A stretch of 64,000 nt of DNA from Narthecium ossifragum (Eukaryota; Streptophyta; Magnoliopsida; Dioscoreales; Nartheciaceae), in assembly GCA_963920575.1 (NCBI GenBank), contig OY986966.1, forward strand, positions 5,290,130 through 5,354,129. The letters are read 5' to 3'. Below the pieces are notes generated by a model. It made no database searches. It had not been told where the DNA came from and saw only the letters and a list, made by a program, of their open reading frames with translations. This document shows, in pieces, positions 1 through 12,078 of the stretch. A program made the position numbers and the translations under genes. Position 1 is the first letter of the stretch; each line of letters opens with the position of its first letter.

Positions 1-1180
1 TCCGGGTAAGCGTATTCGTCAAAGACCACACATGCAACAGACCTATGGTTGGGCATGGAAACAAGCAGTTGACGTGCTCCTTTATCGCCGAGGAGATAAA
101 AGCGCGAGTAGCAGCAAGTGACAAATAAAACATGAAGATGATCGTCACCAAGCTTGTGCATAGATACAGCGTATGTGTGTCCTACTGGAAGGCATATCAC
201 GCAAAAGAGAAAGTTCTTACTCTGGTGAGCATATAACTTAAGGTTGACGCATATAACTATAAACTCGTATGTTTGTACGCATATTATATTACATGCGTAC
301 AAAACATACGGGTATAATGAACTGAAGACTCGTATACTTCATACGTGTATCCGTTTATATGCGTGTGTCTCTTATTTATACATGCACTATATAAGCGCGC
401 GTGAAGAAAAATTTAACGTGTTTCTTGTGTAAACATGTACACAGCACGTATGAGAACTCATTCAATATGTTACGGCCTTATATGCGCGAGCTAATGATGA
501 GATATCCTAAAACCGTGACAGCACTCCTGTTGGATTCGTGCCAGCGTTTTCAGAGGATTTTCTGGACCTTCGGTGCGTGCATACACGCATTCAAAAATCA
601 TCTCCGACCAGCCATCGGGATAGACGAGACATTCGTCACCGGAAGATATCCAGAGACGATATTTATCGCGATTGGAATGGACGCCAACAATCAAATCGTC
701 CCAATAGCATTTGCCGTAGGGGAAAAAGAATCTGCGGCTTCTTGGTCTTGGTTCCTCGTATGACTGCGCCAATGCATCAATCCATTTGAGACATTAACCA
801 TCATCTCCGATCAACACAAGGGCATAGTCAAGGCTGTGGAGGACGTGTTCCCAGATGCCACACATGGGTTCTGCATGGTCCATCTGTCGCGCAACCTGAT
901 CAACGCACCGAGACGTTCTCATACGTATAACATGTTTTGGTCGGTCACGCTTGCGTGCACGGAGGCAAGTTTCATACAGATCATGGATCAGTTGAAAGAG
1001 AGGTATTCCGAACAGTTTGATTATATCCAAGACATCCCTACGAAGAAGTGGGCAGCACACTGCTTTTGTGGACGAAGGTATAAAATGTTGTCGACAAATA
1101 TGGTCGAGAGCTTCAATGGGGTGTTGAAGGAGGCCAAGGCACTACCGATCCAATTCATGATGGAAACATTTGGCAAAAAA
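1..1180 (+). pseudogene. MULE (MuDR-type) transposase, decayed, 5' end outside window
   Basis: DDE transposase of the Mutator superfamily, which would cut and paste the element DNA in the nucleus. The first coding block (about 12-222) reads like the N-terminal DNA-binding part, with VFVKDHTCNRP followed by an alpha-helical stretch ending AYHAKEKVLTLV. A probable intron with a GTGAGC donor near 222 and a TACACAG acceptor near 440 follows. The second block holds the catalytic core: Asp in IGIDETF (623), Asp in IISDQHKG (809) and Glu in NMVESFN (1106), with a Cys/His segment GFCMVHLSRN between them. Two in-frame stops (126-128 TAA, 761-763 TGA) fall in otherwise continuous homology, so the copy is dead. 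Homology is lost near 1,180 where an AT-rich microsatellite begins. The family is clear; the subfamily is not assigned. Confidence 0.85.
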
Positions 1181-1380
1181 TCCCATATATACACATACAT
1201 GTATACACATATATATACATACATGTATGTAGATATCTCTATATATAGATATCCATATATGTATGTATTTACATATATATGGTATGTATGTATGAATACA
1301 CGAATACATTTTATAATAGACATATTATATTGATTCACACATATATAGATACATGCATATATAAAAATAGATATAATATA
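1181..1380. repeat. AT-rich ATAC/TATG low-complexity tract
   Basis: Imperfect runs of ATAC, GTAT and ATATAT units replace the end of the transposase coding region. The tract contains several self-complementary segments and no credible reading frame. It ends where the next element begins at 1,381. Confidence 0.7.
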
Positions 1381-2967
1381 GGGGGATTTGTCAAATGGTA
1401 TCCTATTAGAGACCAATTTGTCATTTGATCCCCTTAAGTAATTTAGTACCACTATAGATGAAAAAAAAGACAAAACTATCCCCTACCTTCTATCTATATA
1501 CACCCTAACCCCCCCTCCCCCCCCCCCCCAAAACCCCCCTAACCCCCCCACACCCACCCCTCCGACCCACCAGTGATCCCGCCGTCCATCCCGCCCCCCA
1601 CGCAGCGTCTGCCACCCCATCATCCCCCCAGGTCCCGAGGTCGGTGTTCGGCGCCTCGCCGTCCCCCCCGATCCCGAGGTCACCGCCCGTCGTCCCCCCA
1701 GGTCCCGAGGTCGGCGTCCGGCGCCCCGCCGTCCCCCCGTGTCCTGAGGTCGCCGTCCGACGCCGATCTCCTCCTCCACCACGATCTCGTCCATCGCGAT
1801 CCCGTCGATGATCTCATTGTCCGTTACCGGCCGCTCCCGCCTCCAGATCCGCTCCCACCTCCAGATCCGGTTAGCTTCCCATCCTCCGAGAAGGCGAGGA
1901 TATGTGGGGACGCCTGCAGCTGCTGCTGCTCCGCCGACAACGACCTCTACAGCTCCTCCTCTCAGCTCTCTTGCCGCCAATCCCGAAGCCGATCCAGTCG
2001 CCTGTCCAAAGCTCCCTATCACCGATCCAAACACCGATCCAAAGCTCCATGTCGTCGATCCAATCACCGCCTCGCCGCCCGCTCCCACATCCAGATCCGC
2101 CCGACTCCCACCTCCATATCCACCGTCGCCGCCCCCACCTCCAGATCCGGTCGGCTCCCCATCCTCCTAGAAGGCGAGGATATGCGGGGACGCTTGCAGC
2201 TGCTGTTGCTCCGTTGCCAACGACCTCTACGGCTCCTCTCACCTCTCCTACCGCCGACCCCGATGCCAATCCAGTCGTCGGTCTAAAGCTCCCCTTCGCC
2301 GATCCCGTCATCGTTTCGGGCTCCCCCTCGCCGATCCAAAGTTCCAAAGCTCGTCGCCGGTCCAAAGCTCCAGATCGGTCGCTCTCTCGTCCCAATCTCG
2401 TCGCTGTCCGCCGTCCCCATCCCCCCACCCCCTGCGCGTCCGTCCGGCTTCAATTTTGTTTTTTTTCAATTACTTTTTGTAGTTAATTTTTATTTTTTTG
2501 TAGTAACTTTTCAATTTTATTTTTTTGTAGTACTTTTTAATATTGTAAAACTATGGTAGTTACTTTTCAATTTAAGAAAAATATGGTAGTTACTTTTCAA
2601 TTTATAGTTAAAATATTAAAATATTGAAAAATATCGTGAAAAATATTTGTAGTTACTTTTCAATTTTGTAGTTACTTTTTATTTTTTTTCAATTTTTCTG
2701 GGGTATATCACTTTTTAAATATTTGTAGTTACTTTTCAATTTTTTGGTAATTACTTTTCATTTTTTGGTAGTTACTTTTCAGTTTTTTAGAAGTAACTTT
2801 TCGACGGGAATACGAACAGTCATTGGGAATGTGAACAGTCACTGGAAAAGAAATATAGGATGTGGATGTTAAAAGAGCATTTTAGTAATAAAAAATTACA
2901 GCTGTAAAAAAAAATATTAAATGACTTAAAATTTTCTAAGTGGACTAGAGAGCAAATAAGTTCTCCC
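1381..2967. mobile_element. Non-autonomous TIR element with GC-rich core (copy 1)
   Basis: The left end begins GGGGGATTTGTCAAATGG. The right end, read on the other strand, begins GGGAGAACTTATTTGC, and both ends run into a similar GTCATTTGAT / GTCATTTAAT block about 45 bases in. Between them lie a C-rich strip, a very GC-rich core (about 1,560-2,450) and an AT-rich part full of TAGTTACTTTTCAATT units (2,460-2,810). Related ends and cores recur at 13,405-20,423 and before 23,863, so this is a repeat family. The core is open in several frames on both strands, but the predicted peptides are low-complexity Pro/Arg/Ser and match no domain I know, so I call no gene. A target duplication is not clear: the flanks are AT-rich. 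MULE-type is a guess. Confidence 0.55.
1877..2255. repeat. Direct duplication, period about 280 bp, inside element copy 1
   Basis: A block of about 100 bases beginning CCATCCTCCGAGAAGGCGAG (1,877) recurs at 2,157 with few changes. Both copies contain the CAGCTGCTGCTGCTCCG-like run and ACGACCTCTAC. It is an internal tandem-type duplication of the GC-rich core, not an exon duplication. Confidence 0.65.
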
Positions 2968-3718
2968 AAATATACTAAATGACAATTATCTATATAATAT
3001 ATGACTAGTATGTATATATATGCAGTGCAAATATAGGTGTCATGGCGATATGGGTGGATCGGATCCTCCACCTACCCACATTATTCTAAAAGAAATTGGA
3101 AGGTGTTGTGTGCACTCCACTATATAATGGGCAACGCATGTGATATCGAGGCAATTGAAGTTGATGTGTTGTGTATATTTAAAGCAATACGAATCTACGT
3201 CATTAATGTATTTTAATTTTGAGTCCACCTTACTCATCGGCACATGCAAAGGCCAAAAAAAAAACAAAACCCCATAAATACAGAGTTTTTATTTATTTTC
3301 TGGGCTTGTATATTAACGCCTTCGTCAATTCCCAAGACCAAAACCCCTGCAACCGCCGGACTCGGACTCCTGCTCGACTTCCTCTTTATAAATTATAACT
3401 GACTCGACTCAACTTCATATTAACCACTAATTCAACTCAACTACTACTTTTGGTACCTTGGATTAGGTTTCCTAGCTCGACTATGACATGCGTGGGCCAT
3501 GCTTTAGTAATAGTAGATCAACAAATACCTCATGTGAATGCAAGAAGAAGAGGGAGGAAAAAAAAAGCATGAAAGCGATCGACCGGTTTGGATGTTACCT
3601 AAAGTTCACAAAATTGCTGAATCATCGTTATATTTTCGCCGTTCTTACACTGGTTTTTAGTTATTTTTATCAAATATGATTTATTATTTTTGTACTACAT
3701 CATATAATACAGTCAAGT
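2968..3718. other. Intergenic stretch, no gene recognised
   Basis: AT-rich sequence with short open frames only. I see no domain, RNA gene or element end that I can support here. Sequence flanking an LTR begins at 3,719. Confidence 0.5.
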
Positions 3719-5255
3719 TGTCACACCCCGATCCAGAAAACCCATCCGGACCGGGACGTGAGGGATCTAAACCTATTCAATCATCTCTGACGCATTTATA
3801 TAACAATTTTCACAACTAATTTGAACAATTCGATCAGAGGGGTAAAATAATAATTTCTAATAAACTACTATCTAAAACAATTACATATTAACATCAGAGT
3901 AAACAAAATTACATAATTATACAAGTCTCATATTTATACAATTTAGTTCTCGAATACAGATTCATAAACATCTAATCCTCGAAAAGGGAAATTATACATT
4001 TAATACATCTATCAAAAGTAATCTCTAACAAAAGGAACTGTTGAAGCCGTCAACACCTCAGGATCCTCAAGCGCCTCCTGAAGTCACCGCGTCACCAAAA
4101 ACATATACAGCTGGTACTACGGAAGAAGAGCTGACGTCTACACCTGCAAATGTAGCCCGGGTAGGAGTGAGCAACAAATCTCAGGAGGGTTCTACTCTAC
4201 GACACTTACAAAGGAAAGGGAGCTGAACTGCAAAGTCCCGGGTTCCATCTCATCTCTAGGGGAAAACTCACGTTATGTCCATCGCCTACCCAAAGACACA
4301 CGCTCTGTGACCTCCACTATCAACAGTCATCCCTCTCTCTACAACCAAGCGCTCCAGCGCTAAAACAACAGGACATAGGACCCAGGGTGGCACGTAACTT
4401 CCCTTAAAACAGATACTGAGACTGGAATCCTTGGCGACCTCTACACCTCAATCAGAATAATTATGGCCAGTTAGACACCGACCTCAAGAATACAATATTT
4501 CAATCCAATACAATCACACCCTAGACCTTGCTATCCATCCTCAGTCCTAGAGGTAGATCCAAGTTGCCCGAGCCCTCGGATCGGCGATCAACCCATCGCC
4601 CCGTCTAACCTGAAATGCCTATAATGCATACAGTGAATGAACATATACAAGCATCTAACCTAGATGTCACTATATGTCACATCATCATATGAGTTCAACA
4701 AGTTAAGCTACAGTATTATAAAGAATCCAACCTAATTCTTAAACAACAATCGGCAACGCCGTTATACAATAGTCTTTAGTGCATTCCGGCACCCGACAGG
4801 CTAAGGTTCCACAGTTACCCCGCATATAACTGATCTACAAATACAATGATAGGACTACCGACTATATAACCCAACAATCAACCATTCAAGCAATAGTTTA
4901 ATTATTCTACGCTACCGCCTCCGGCGCACGCTGGCAAACAATTGGGATATAATTAAAGCAGTAGGGCATACCCTTGGCCTATTTATTCTACACATTCCCG
5001 AGGGGTATGACTCCCTCGGTTAACAACAAAGCAAAAAAGGATACACTTTCGGCCCATTTATACTAAGCATGCATATTAGGCAAAAAGATCCTACGATGGA
5101 AAATCTTAATATAAAAACTCTTCAAAATCCATCAAATCAATAGAAGGTCAATGGGTAGTCCTAAACATGCATCAACATGATATACTAAGGTATCGAGTCG
5201 ATCGTAAGACAATTGATCTATAAAATCGAAGAGATCGATTAAGATCAGTAGTTTC
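3719..5255 (+). mobile_element. Long gypsy-type LTR fragment F (TGTCACACCCCG family)
   Basis: Begins TGTCACACCCCGATCCAG, the start shared by copies D, G and H in this window. It carries the family's internal landmarks in order: a CCATCCGGACCGGGACGTGA start block, an AGAAGAGCTGACG...ACCTGCAAA...AGCCCGGGTAGGAGTGAGCA block near 4,130-4,170, and AGGACCCAGGG...ACTGAGACTGG near 4,380-4,430. It stops before the usual GGTCCTCACA end and abuts copy G, so it is truncated. The TGT(C/A)AC start resembles LTRs of the Del/Tekay lineage of Ty3/gypsy. No internal coding region is attached, so lineage is inference. Confidence 0.6.
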
Positions 5256-5695
5256 TGTCACGCCCTGACCCAGAAAACCCTTCTGAGCGGGGATATGAGA
5301 CGGGGAATCTACACTATTTACCTCCGATACAGCGCGATACAGTACAAAGCGGAATAAATTGAACTTAAAGACTTTCAAGGGCATAATAGTAAATCTAACA
5401 AACTAGAGATTAATATTGCGGAAATGAAACTCAACCAAAAGAGGAAATAAGATTTTATATATTAAATATTAATTACATCATCCTCAAAAGATAACTATAA
5501 ACAAAAGCTACCAAAATATACATATATCTCTCTGAGACCTCAAACACCTCTGGAAGTCATCGCGCCGCCAAGACATGATCCAACTGGAACCACCGAGGAT
5601 GAGCTGACACCTACCCCTACAAACGCAGCCCGGATAGGAGTGAGCAACAAAGCTCAATAGGGTTCATTACGACATCACGAACGTACTTGGTTTTC
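5256..5695 (+). mobile_element. LTR fragment G, same family as F
   Basis: Starts TGTCACGCCCTGACCCAG and repeats the first third of the family LTR, including GATGAGCTGACACCTACC and GCAGCCCGGATAGGAGTGAG. Similarity ends near 5,695 where sequence typical of an Athila-like 3' untranslated region takes over. It lies immediately after F in the same orientation. Confidence 0.6.
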
Positions 5696-7003
5696 ACGAT
5701 TAACCTTGATTAGCAAATACGGTTTTACCTATCACCAAGGTTACTGTTTCATTAGAAGCATCATCAGGTTATCTCTATCCCTTACCGTATTTCCATGCTT
5801 GAGGACAATCTCGCTTAAATTGGGGTTAGCATTCATAAAATTCATGCTTAAGTTTTTGATAATCGATATTATACATCCCTTTAGATATGTCAAAAGAATG
5901 AAATTATGATATTTATTGATAAAAATGCATGTTTTAGAAATTTATCTTATGAATTATTCTGATACTTGTATGCCATATAAGGGATAATAAATTTTTGCTA
6001 TGCATGATATTATTTCTATACTTTAACACTTTTATCATGATTTAAGGATAACTTGACATATCCTAATGCATATGTTCACTTTCACATGTTAAGGAGTTGA
6101 TATTAGATTCTAAGCATGATACTATGATAGATTTATAGTTTTATGTCATATCATAGAAAATACATGAACACATGCAATTATCTGAATATGCAAAATATAT
6201 GAAAAAGAAAAAAAAGAATAGAAAAAAAAGAAAGGATTGTCTACTTAGTAACCGGGTAGTGTACTTGGCCAGCATGGTGTTCGCATAAAACGATTTAATT
6301 TCCTGAAGAAAAAAAAAAGATGACTAGTTATGATTTGTAGCTTTCATGGTTTGAGCATTAGAGTCTGAAGGGTGTTCTACACTTAGTGCCCTAAAGCCGT
6401 ATTGTTTGGGAGTCACTGGCTTGAACCTCATTACATGGACCATGAATAAAGCTTAAGAGATCATAACATTGCAAAAAAATAAAAATAAAAAAAATAAAAA
6501 ATAAAAACAAAAATTGCTATGTGATAAGTAAAAGATATGTGCTTGGATAGGATTGTGATCTTAAATAGTTGAAGTGTTTAGATATAATTGATACTCTGAA
6601 GCATGTGAAATTCTATTCACACACTCGAGTGTTAAAGTTATTTTTAATCGTAAGTAAATATTTTAAAGTGTTGGAAATATGTTATGACATATTTTGCTTT
6701 GTTATATCCTTATTTGACTATGAGTTGAAGAGTATATTCATAGATAATATTTCTAATTCATGCATTAGTGTTGATGAATATTATAATTGATTTCTAACAG
6801 CATAGTCAAGGGAATGTATAGATGTTTGTGGGTGTCATCCCTGAAAACCCTAAGGAGATTATAACTCCTCCACTGGGGTAACTCAGGGGTTTAAAGGCTT
6901 GTTGCACATGCTAAATGCAATCGTGAGACCTACGAAAGTGGCTAGTTAGATTTATTTTTATCCTTTGCTTTGCTCGATGACTAGCAAAGATCAAGTTGGG
7001 GGG
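5696..7003 (+). mobile_element. Athila-like gypsy 3' internal region with polypurine tract
   Basis: Contains CCATGCTTGAGGACAATC followed by a poor TTAAATTGGGG, a purine-rich A/G tract near 6,200-6,235, a short GCCCTAAAGCCGTATTG block, and finally ACTAGCAAAGATCAAG with the purine run TTGGGGGG directly before the LTR start at 7,004. Such a purine run is where second-strand priming begins. The short open frames here are AT-rich and not convincing. No pol domain is visible, so this looks like the 3' untranslated tail of an older element. Confidence 0.5.
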
Positions 7004-8564
7004 TGTGATAAGACTTGAAAAGTGTACAAATCACCCTTATAATTTAGCTTTGTTAGTCTCTGATCTATGCTTCATTAACTATCTTTACCCAATTTTAGGT
7101 ACAAAAGACCTCAATAAGAGTTAGATCAAGTTTGGAGTCAAAACGAACACATTTGGGCAATTCCAGCATAAATGATCGATCATCACATCATAAAAAGATC
7201 GATCATTTATGTGCATTAACCTGACAGAGAGCACCAGTTCAAAGGATCGATCTTTACAACGTTGAAAGATCAATCATTTATGTGCATCAACAGTGGCAGA
7301 GAGCAAGGTTTAAAAAGATCGATCATCCACGGGGCGTGACCAACAATACAAGCAAATGATCGATCATCATTTATAAAATGATCGATCGTTTACAGGGCGC
7401 ATCCAGCAATAGAAGAATAAGTGATCGATCTTCTCCCTTTGAAGATCGATCATTCCTTTGCCAGTGAAGAAAATCAAAGGCTCATATTTAATCTGATGGA
7501 AGGGTGTTTCCTAGGCTATAAATAGGCATTTTCTAGGGTTTTTAGGGGGCTTTTCTCTTGGAACTTTATCTAAGTTTTCTTTTTCCTCTTTTAAACTTTT
7601 CTTTGGAGATTCTTTTGGAGGAGATCCATGGTGAAATAACTTCATCAACCTTCATCTCCGAATCAAACCCTAAAGATGAGTAGCTAAACCCCTCGTCATA
7701 GGATTCTTATGATGTAACTAGGGTTTCTATTGGGGATTCTTATGATTTAGGGCTTGTATACCTTCTTAAATGGTTTATATGAATTTATCTCAATTTCTTT
7801 ATATATTTGGTGTTACTTTCATTGTTAGATGTTTGGATTTCTCTATTATGTGTTAGATTTAGAGCTAATGCATGTTAGTGCTTGGATTGGAATCATCCAA
7901 TGGGAGAATCACGCTAGAACCATGAACTCCCACATTATGATGGTTCCTATATGGAATTAGGGATCTTGTAGTGGTAGAACCATTATAACCTATTCCTAAT
8001 TCTCCATCTATCCTATTTTTATAGATTTGACCATCGAGGTGCTAGAACCATCTCGATCTTACACCTAAATCCATATTGTGATTATTTTCTTGCGATGAAT
8101 CGGTCATAATCATAGGATTCATTAGCGGTGATCGGAACTAATCCTTAGGTCACCAACGTTTAGGTAATTGTTCTCGCCGATGAGGGATTTTAACCAAACC
8201 TCATTGAGTGATAGGGAGAATTAGCCATTCACCTATCAACTATTAGGTTAAACCATTCAATTCAATTAGTGAGTTCTAATCTTAGGAAGACCTGGTAGAA
8301 CTCTTGTTATTGATTAAGAATCCCTTGACCTCTTTCTCGCATTTATAAATCCCTTAGTATAAAATAGTTTAATTCTAATTTTAAACCCTTTCCTAACTCA
8401 TTGGTTGGAAGCTATAAAAAGCATTTTAATTCAATCCTGTTTTTCATGTGGATCGACTCGAACTCTCCACTAACTACTAGTTTTTAGTAGCTAAGTAGAG
8501 CACCGATTAATATTAGTAATTTTGTGCATACTTGTTAAGCTGTGACACTTTTCGAGCTCTATCA
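7004..8564 (+). mobile_element. Athila-like gypsy LTR, 1,561 bp
   Basis: Starts TGTGATAAGACTTGAAAAG and ends CTCTATCA, so it has TG...CA ends. A tRNA-primer site follows 6 bases after the end and a purine tract precedes the start. It carries at least four paired GATCGATC inverted repeats (7,167-7,453). The context is unusual because the same LTR has a 3' internal region on its left and a 5' internal region on its right, as expected when two tandem elements share one LTR after recombination. Confidence 0.75.
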
Positions 8565-8570
8565 AAATTT

Positions 8571-8588
8571 TGGCGACGTTGCCGGGGA
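8571..8588 (+). other. Primer-binding site, tRNA-Asp type
   Basis: TGGCGACGTTGCCGGGGA lies 6 bases after the LTR. It differs at one base from the TGGCGCCGTTGCCGGGGA primer site commonly used by Athila-type and other plant gypsy elements (complementary to the 3' end of tRNA-Asp). It marks the 5' edge of the internal region. Confidence 0.8.
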
Positions 8589-8829
8589 AATGGTGTATTG
8601 AGTTGTTTACTTAGTATAGTTTTCTTTTCTATTTAGTTGTTTTCTTTTGCTTACTATATAAAAGACCAAAAATAGTTTTAGTGCTAATACTTCCACATCC
8701 TTTTATGATCATTAGGGGGAGAATGACGAAACATCCTTCCAAACGGTGAAGGAGCGATCGCCAACAAACACGTCATCGAGATTGCACTGTTTGTATTTCT
8801 TAACCTTGTTTGATCTTGGTGATGTGTGA

Positions 8830-11800
8830 ATGAATGTCAATAAGGACCCAAAGCTTGCTCTTACATTAAGGGAGTTTTTTTATTCTTGTGGTACATCGCA
8901 TAAACCTGTTGTTCCTCCTCCTCATCAATCCATGGATAATCCAAATGACCATCCCGAACCCAATGCTAATCCTAACCAACCTGAGGATCAAGGTCGTAAG
9001 GCCATGAAGGATTTTTATATTCCTAATTCATTCACTTCCAACTCTTGCATTCAACTTATGGTGATTGGAGCAACCCATTATGAAATCAAGCCATAATTTT
9101 TATAATCTCCACCATCCTTTCACGAACTGTCCCATGAAGACCCTTATAGCCATATAGAGGAATTCATTTTGATAAGTTCCACGGTGAGAATCAACAATTT
9201 TACTGAAGATGTTTGGCGACTCAAGTTATTTCCTTTTACTCTTAAGGGTAAAACCAAATATTGGCTTATTTCTTTGGAACCTCGATCTATTACTACCTGG
9301 CCTCAATTACAATCCCAATTTCTTGAAAAATTCTTCCCGATCACTAAGACTAGTAACCTTCGTCAAGAAATTTCTTCAATCAAATAAGCTGATGATGAAG
9401 CATTTCATGAAGCTTGGGACCACTATAAAGAGCTTCTTAGGAAGTGTCCCCATCATCAATTTTCTCAATGGGCCATAGTAGAATATTTTTATAAAGGTCT
9501 TAAGGAGAAACATCAATTAACTATAGATGCCGTATGTGGTGGAGTTTTCACTACCAATCCTCTTGATGATTTTTGGAAACTTTTTGAAAAACTTGCCGAG
9601 AACTCCCAACACCATGCTACTTCTTCTAGGAACAACCGAGGACCTTCAAATCAACCTACTCCTAGAGGAGTTTTTGAGCTAAATGAGTCGACCCGCATTG
9701 CCCAGCAAGTTGATGCACTGAGTAGGAAGCTCGATCAAGTTCTTACCCAAACGATAAATCAAATTGCTTCCTCTAGTCTTCATGTGCTTCCATCTTCAGG
9801 GGAACTTTGCTTCTTATGTTCTGCTCATGGCCATGATGTTACCGATTGTCATTTAGCATGCTACTATCCAGAGTTAGAACATGAACATGTAAATGCAATT
9901 TATGGTCAATCCAAGCCGGCCTATGATCCTTATTCCAACATCTATAACCCTAGTTTGCGAGACCATCCAAACTTTTCATGGAGGACACCCATCCAACAAC
10001 CAACCTCTTTTAACCCAAGGCCATCCATGGGTGCTCAAGCCCCAAGTTATCCTCCGAAATTTCAACCTAGATATCCCACTAATTCTCAAGGCCAAGCTCC
10101 TTCATTCCAAACTCCATATCGGCCTTACCAAGCTCAACCACCTCAACTATGGGGATATTAACCACATGTACCTCCACAACCTCAAGTTCCTACAAGTCAA
10201 CCTTCTTATCCTCAACAACCGAAACAAGAGCAAAATATTGAAGAGAGGTTGTTGAAGGCTTTGGATTCCTTTGAGACAATTACCCGGTTGCTTCATTCTT
10301 ATTCCCAATCCATAGCCAAAATTGAGTTACGATTGGGTCAATTGGCCAATGCCATGTCAAGAAGGGAAGATGGGAGATTTCCTAGCCAACCTATCCCTAA
10401 CCCTAAAGGCCAACACTCCGTTGATTCAATTCATGAGCAAGTTAATGCAGTGACGACACTCCATAGTGGAACAACATTTCCCAATGCGGAGGAGCCTATT
10501 GATTTATCACTAGAACATGAGCATGACGTTCATTCATCTTCATTACATGAACATGCACTGTCTTCACTGCATGCATCTTCATCATCAAAGGATAAGCATG
10601 CATTTTCAAGTTCAACACCTCCATCTCATGGGCCAAACCTGAATACATATGTTCCTAAAGTTCCTTTTCCAGAGGCTCTAGTAGACCCTACTTCAACTCC
10701 ATTCAAAAACCATAAACTTGATGAGATTATGGAGGTTTTCAAGAAAGTTCATATTAATCTTCCTCTTCTGGATGCCATTAAGCAAATTCCATCCTATGCT
10801 AAGTTCATTAAAGAGCTTTGCACTCATAAAAGGCAATCTAGATATCATGTTTCTAAGAAAATTTTGTTGATTGAGCAAGTGAGCTCCATTCTTAGATGCG
10901 ATCTTCCTCCTAAACTTGAAGATCCGGGCGTCCCTACCATTCCTTACATAATTGGTAATAATCTCATTGAGGGAGCCCTACTTGATTTGAGAGCTAGTGT
11001 CAACATTCTTCTGTACTCCTTATATTGCCCATTTGGAATAGGAGAGCTCAAACACACAATGATGAACCTTTTACTTGCCGATAGATCATTGAAAAAATCT
11101 CGAGGTATTGTTGAAGATGTTATGGTTAAGGTAGACAAGGCCTTCTTTCCGGTGGATTTTATAGTTTTAAACATGGAACCCGGACCAAGGCATAAAAAGT
11201 CCATTCCTATCATTCTAGGTTGACCCTTCCTTGCCACTGCCAATGCCTTAATAAATTATAGGAATGGAGTCATGACCGTTACATTTTGCAACATGAAGTT
11301 ACGGCTTAACATCTTTGATACATCTAAGCCTTATGCGTGTGATAAAGAATGTTTTAGGATTGATGCATGGAATGCCCGTCACGACAACGAATGCTTGAAT
11401 GACTTACTTCGTATTGATGATGATGATTTTCGCAAGGCCTACCCTAGTAATGAAGTTGTGGATAATGAGGGGAGCTGCTGTGGTAATTTTAATGAAGGGA
11501 AGGTTGGTATGCCAATTTTTGATGGTTTTGATGATGATTTTTGTGATATTAATTTGCCGGTATATCAACCATTCTATGAAAACATGCCTACCTATGAGGA
11601 TGATGCTTGTGATGTTAATATGCCGATTTATGAAGCTTTTACTGAGGATATATCGATTTTTGAGGACTCCTATGATGTAGATTTACCGATTTATGAGGTG
11701 TCCTACGAGAATATGACTAATATTGATATGCCAGTCTTGGTTGGGTTGCATGATGATTTGTCGGTTCCTTGTAATTGTGAGGATGCGTACCAAGATATCG

Positions 11801-12078
11801 TGCCGACATTAGATATTGTTGAAGGTATGAATGAGCTTATACCCGTTATTAAATATTACGATTTGGGCGATGAGGGAATAGCTCCTTGGTCGAGACATGA
11901 ATTTGATTTGACATCTTATATATCCTCTACCGCAAGAACTTTTGCTACTTTACTATCACTGTCTATCTCAGATTTTTCACCATTTTCATCAATCTTGCAT
12001 AAACTCATTAGGCCAAACAATACCCTTGATCGTGATCATGATCGATTCTATGACAACATAGACAAAATTCTAGAATAA
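8830..12078 (+). pseudogene. Athila-like gag-protease ORF with acidic C-terminal extension, five stops
   Basis: One reading frame of about 1,080 codons interrupted by stops at 9094, 9103, 9385, 10159 and 11221, with no frameshift. Domains in order: a Retrotrans_gag segment (about 9,169-9,600; FTLKGKTKYW, LEKFFPITKT, ELLRKCPHHQF), a CCHC zinc knuckle CFLCSAHGHDVTDC near 9,810-9,850, a Pro/Gln-rich linker, a coiled segment (about 10,250-10,370), and an aspartic protease (about 10,905-11,300) whose active-site loop reads LLDLRASVN, with Arg where Gly is expected. The tail (11,300-12,078) is acidic, with repeats of the DVNMPIYEAF type. The frame ends at 12,078 with no reverse transcriptase, RNase H or integrase afterwards. 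Either the element was always gag-protease only, or pol was deleted. Confidence 0.8.

Noticed and set aside
1500..1560. Telomere-like CCCTAACCCC sequence
   Set aside because: No tandem CCCTAAA array; it is a C-rich strip shared by the TIR element copies.
1573..2486. Long open frames on both strands of the GC-rich block
   Set aside because: Peptides are low-complexity Pro/Arg/Ser in every frame, both strands are open because stops are rare in GC-rich DNA, and the block belongs to a repeat family.
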